From Planctomycetota bacterium (GTDB lineage Bacteria; Planctomycetota; Phycisphaerae; Phycisphaerales; UBA1924), in NCBI GenBank assembly GCA_030950285.1, contig JAUZRR010000004.1, positions 1-64,000 of the forward strand: a DNA stretch of 64,000 bases, given 5' to 3'. Positions 61,321 to 64,000 of this stretch are shown one piece after another; position 1 is the first letter of the stretch; each line of letters opens with the position of its first letter. The notes beneath the pieces are model-generated. The model had not been told where the DNA came from. It made no database searches and worked only from the letters and a program-made list of their open reading frames with translations. The position numbers were made by a program, and so were the translations under genes.

Positions 61321-62085
61321 TCACGCCGGGCTGGGCACCAAGATCACCGAGCCATTCTCCTCGTCGCGCTCGCCGCACGCGCACGCCAGGATGACCGATG
61401 CCACCTGTTTCGGATTGAGCGTCATGTTCCTGGGCAGCACGTCTTCGCTTGCGATCGACCGGAGCATCGCAGTTTCCACCGCGCCGGGTGCAACGGCGAA
61501 AGCCTTGATTCCCGCGTCGGCTCCTTCGTTGGCGCAGGCTCTGGTGAGCAGGTTCACCGCGGCCTTGCTGGCTGCGTAGGCCGCGAGCCCGGGGAAGGGG
61601 TCGAGGGTTGCCATCGACGAGAGGTTGACGATGCGTGCGATATTGTCGTGCCCTTCCGGGGGGCGATGCTCGGGGTTCCCGGTTGTCGGTTGGGCGGCGT
61701 GTTGCGCGGCAAACACCGGCCACGCCGCGGCGATCAGCGCCATCGGGCCGATCGAGTTCACGCGGTACATTCTTTCAAGTTCAGCCCAGCCGAACTCGGC
61801 GAAGGGCTTGCACGGCGCGACGGCGGCGTTGTTGACGAGCACGTCGAGCCGGCCGAATGCTCCGGCCGCGCCTTCCACGATCGCCCTGGCGCCGGTCTCG
61901 GTCCCCACGTCCGCGGGCAAGACCAGCGTCTCTCCCGGCACGCTCTCGGCGGTTGCTTCCAGCGTTTCTCGTGTTCGGCCGGCCAGAACGACCGCAAAGC
62001 CGCACTCGCCGAGCATCTCGGCGGTCGCCCGCCCGATGCCGCTGCCTGCTCCGGTCACGATCGCGACGCGCTGTGTGTTGTTCAT
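61321..62085 (-). CDS. Short-chain dehydrogenase/reductase
   Basis: 254 aa. Cofactor loop VAIVTGAGSGIGRATAEMLG, VNNAAVAPCKPFAE, catalytic Ser in IVNLSSMATLDPFPG and Tyr-x3-Lys in AAYAASKAAVNLL. Cytoplasmic, with no signal peptide, unlike the SDR at 57443. The PGAVET segment is typical of classical SDRs. Substrate unknown. ATG 62085 lacks a Shine-Dalgarno, but TATCCT ends 5 nt upstream. Divergent from the solute-binding protein gene, with 62 bp between the starts. Confidence 0.88.
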   Translation of the reverse strand: MNNTQRVAIVTGAGSGIGRATAEMLGECGFAVVLAGRTRETLEATAESVPGETLVLPADVGTETGARAIVEGAAGAFGRLDVLVNNAAVAPCKPFAEFGWAELERMYRVNSIGPMALIAAAWPVFAAQHAAQPTTGNPEHRPPEGHDNIARIVNLSSMATLDPFPGLAAYAASKAAVNLLTRACANEGADAGIKAFAVAPGAVETAMLRSIASEDVLPRNMTLNPKQVASVILACACGERDEENGSVILVPSPA

Positions 62086-62147
62086 GCCGGAGGATAGGTG
62101 CGGGTGTGCGGCGGCGGCCCTGCGATGTGCCCGCGTACACTCCGCCC

Positions 62148-63791
62148 ATGGCCCGTGCTCGTCTGGTGATCGCTGCCTGCTTTCTGGTCGTCCTCGGTCT
62201 GCCGATGCTGGTCGGGCGGTGTACGCGCAGCACCGACACCGCGGTGGACCGTGACGCCCCGGCGATCATCGTCATCACGCCGCACGTGGCGCAGATTCGC
62301 AGCGAGTTTGCCAGGGCGTTCAGCGAGTGGCACCTCCGCAACTACGGCACGACCGCCCGGATCGACTTCCGCACCGTCGGCGGCACCAGCGAGATCATCC
62401 GAGCCCTCGAGGCACGGTTCAACGCGGCGCTCGCGGCGGGAAAGTATATCCGCGAGAGTGATGGCACCATCACCATGCAGCCCGGCGCGGTCGACTTTGA
62501 CATTATGTTCGGCGGCGGGTCGTACGACCACGGGGGGCTCAAATCGGGGGTTGTCTTTCAGATAGACGGCGAGGATATCCGTGTCCCGATATCGGTCCCT
62601 GCGGGTTTTTCACAAGACCAACTCGACGAGTGGTTCGGCGACAACACGGTCGGCGCAGGCAAACTCTACGATCCCGACCAGTACTGGATCGGCAACGCAC
62701 TCTCGGGCTTCGGCATCGTCTACAACCGCGACCTGACCCGTGAGTTGCTCGGCCGAGACGATCTCGACAGCTTCCGCGACCTCACCGACCCGCGCCTCGC
62801 CGGGTGGGTTGCGCTGGCCGATCCGAGGCAGTCCGGTTCCATCACCACCTCGATGGACGCGATCCTCTCGGTGTTTGGATGGGACGAAGGGTGGCGCACC
62901 CTCCGCGCGGCGGCGGCGAACACGCGGTACTTCACCAACTCATCGACCAAGCCTCCGATTGATGTCTCGCAGGGCGAGGCGGCGGCGGGGCTGGCGATCG
63001 ACTTCTACGGCCGGTCGCAGTCCCAGGTGGTAATGCGCCCCGGCGAGACCCCCGAGACCGCGCGCGTCGGGTATGTCGATCCGCCGGGCGAGGTTTCGAT
63101 CGATGCCGACCCGGTGTCGATCATCCGCGGCGGACCCAACCCCGAGCTCGCGCGGCGGTTCCTGGAGTTCACACTCTCCGACGAGGGGCAGGCGCTCTGG
63201 AACTTTCACGCGACCGAGACGCCCAGCGGCGAGACCAACCCGATGACTGCCGAGGGCGACCAGCTCGGCCCCAGACACTTCGAGCTCCGCCGGATGCCGA
63301 TCCGTCGTGATTTCTACGCGCGGTACCGCGAGTTTCTTATCGACAAGGTGGACCCCTTCGAGGCCGCGTCCGACACCCCCCCCGCCGGCTGGCGGTCCGC
63401 GATCGGGATGATGATGGGCGCGTTCGCGGTGGACAATCAGCACGCGATCCGCGAGGCGTGGGTGGCGCTGCGCGACGCCCGCGAGCGTGGTGTTGACCCG
63501 GCGCAGATCGCCGAAGCCGAGGCGGTGTTCTTTGCGTTCCCCACGCCCGAGCAGGTACGGCGCCACTGGATCGAGCGCTTTGGCGAGGCCGACTCTGCGG
63601 ACGCGGTCACGTTGCCGGACGATGCTTTGTTGTTCTTCACGCCCGAGAACTACCGTGCGATCCGGAATACATGGCGCAACCCGGCGGTCCAATCGCGCCT
63701 TAAGATTGTGTACGCCCGTGCGTTCGCCGAAAACTATCATCATGTCACCAGCACTCTCCAAGCCGCTTCCGATGCCGACCCAATCCACTGA
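62148..63791 (+). CDS. Extracellular solute-binding protein (ABC transporter, iron/FbpA-like)
   Basis: 547 aa. A hydrophobic N-terminus ([18 protein letters not shown]) is a signal or anchor; Cys 25 lacks a good lipobox. The mature part resembles family-1 binding proteins: [100 protein letters not shown]. The late region (residues 390-547) is longer than usual. No permease or ATPase gene follows; pyruvate kinase does. The ligand is not determined. ATG 62148 has no Shine-Dalgarno; TACACT ends 6 nt before it. Confidence 0.82.
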   Translation: MARARLVIAACFLVVLGLPMLVGRCTRSTDTAVDRDAPAIIVITPHVAQIRSEFARAFSEWHLRNYGTTARIDFRTVGGTSEIIRALEARFNAALAAGKYIRESDGTITMQPGAVDFDIMFGGGSYDHGGLKSGVVFQIDGEDIRVPISVPAGFSQDQLDEWFGDNTVGAGKLYDPDQYWIGNALSGFGIVYNRDLTRELLGRDDLDSFRDLTDPRLAGWVALADPRQSGSITTSMDAILSVFGWDEGWRTLRAAAANTRYFTNSSTKPPIDVSQGEAAAGLAIDFYGRSQSQVVMRPGETPETARVGYVDPPGEVSIDADPVSIIRGGPNPELARRFLEFTLSDEGQALWNFHATETPSGETNPMTAEGDQLGPRHFELRRMPIRRDFYARYREFLIDKVDPFEAASDTPPAGWRSAIGMMMGAFAVDNQHAIREAWVALRDARERGVDPAQIAEAEAVFFAFPTPEQVRRHWIERFGEADSADAVTLPDDALLFFTPENYRAIRNTWRNPAVQSRLKIVYARAFAENYHHVTSTLQAASDADPIH

Positions 63792-63822
63792 CGCCACCGC
63801 GCCACAGACAAGGCCGCCGACG

Positions 63823-64000
63823 ATGCCCGACACCGCGCCCGCAGACCTGCCCGTTCATCTGGAGCGGCCGACGCTGACCAAAATCGTCGCGACGCTCGGG
63901 CCGGCGAGTGACTCGGCCGAGGTGATGACCAAACTCGTCGAGGCCGGGGTCAGTGTGTTCCGGTTCAACTTCTCCCACGGCACACTCGACGAGCACACCG
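63823..64000 (+). CDS. pyk: Pyruvate kinase, N-terminal part (runs off the window)
   Basis: After a short lead comes [20 protein letters not shown] and [19 protein letters not shown], the start of the barrel domain with the Arg-Asn-Ser-His active-site strand (FRFNFSHG). Glycolysis: PEP plus ADP to pyruvate plus ATP. ATG 63823 is chosen with AAGG 9 nt upstream; in-frame ATGs at 63742 and 63772 would overlap the end of the preceding gene. The remaining three quarters lie outside. Confidence 0.9.
   Translation, partial: MPDTAPADLPVHLERPTLTKIVATLGPASDSAEVMTKLVEAGVSVFRFNFSHGTLDEHT

Overview
The window is high-GC DNA whose gene content points to a planctomycete, most likely class Phycisphaerae (inference). 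Supporting signs are secreted proteins ending in tandem dockerin-like repeats (D-x-N-x-D-G-x-x-N-T-x-D-V), a PEP-CTERM-like sorting tail, a very large NHL/HEAT/cytochrome c protein of the type common in Planctomycetes, ribosomal proteins with long low-complexity tails, and wide spacing between ribosomal protein genes.

Layout. 1-2283: two translationally coupled secreted-protein genes (minus strand). 2284-3386: a gene-free mosaic of repeats. 3387-8934: tRNA-Gln, then a plus-strand run of a GlmU-like uridylyltransferase, prs, rplY, pth, rpsF, ssb and rplI, ending in a strong terminator. 8970-13791 (minus): pilT, a membrane-anchored degenerate GspE/PilB homologue and a membrane protein. 14140-17872: a sigma-70 family factor, sodA and a secreted protein of unknown function. 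18333-35089: one continuous S10-spc-alpha cluster from rpsJ to rplQ, with secY, map, infA, rpmJ and rpoA. rpsD, rpmD and adk are missing from their usual places in it. 35216-43282: a secretin-like short protein, pheS, a System II cytochrome c maturation pair (ccsB, ccsA) and a GGDEF-EAL protein. 43377-49563: a heme-binding membrane protein and a dockerin-bearing secreted protein. 49954-57244: a LOG-family protein, a PrpD-family protein, a RAYT-like transposase element, aspS, a globin and a subtilase. 57443-64000: an exported SDR, a thiolase, an MscS channel, a second SDR, a solute-binding protein and the start of pyruvate kinase.

The most unusual items are: ribosomal protein L22 with an N-terminal Cro/C1-like helix-turn-helix domain; a HUH (Y1) transposase-like gene bounded by two inverted copies of a REP-like end; a PilB-like protein that has lost its Walker A lysine; a repeated pattern of TACNNT boxes 5-7 nt before ATGs that lack a Shine-Dalgarno, suggesting leaderless mRNAs; and several families of dispersed palindromes. 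No rRNA, CRISPR array, prophage or complete insertion sequence other than the RAYT-type unit was seen.
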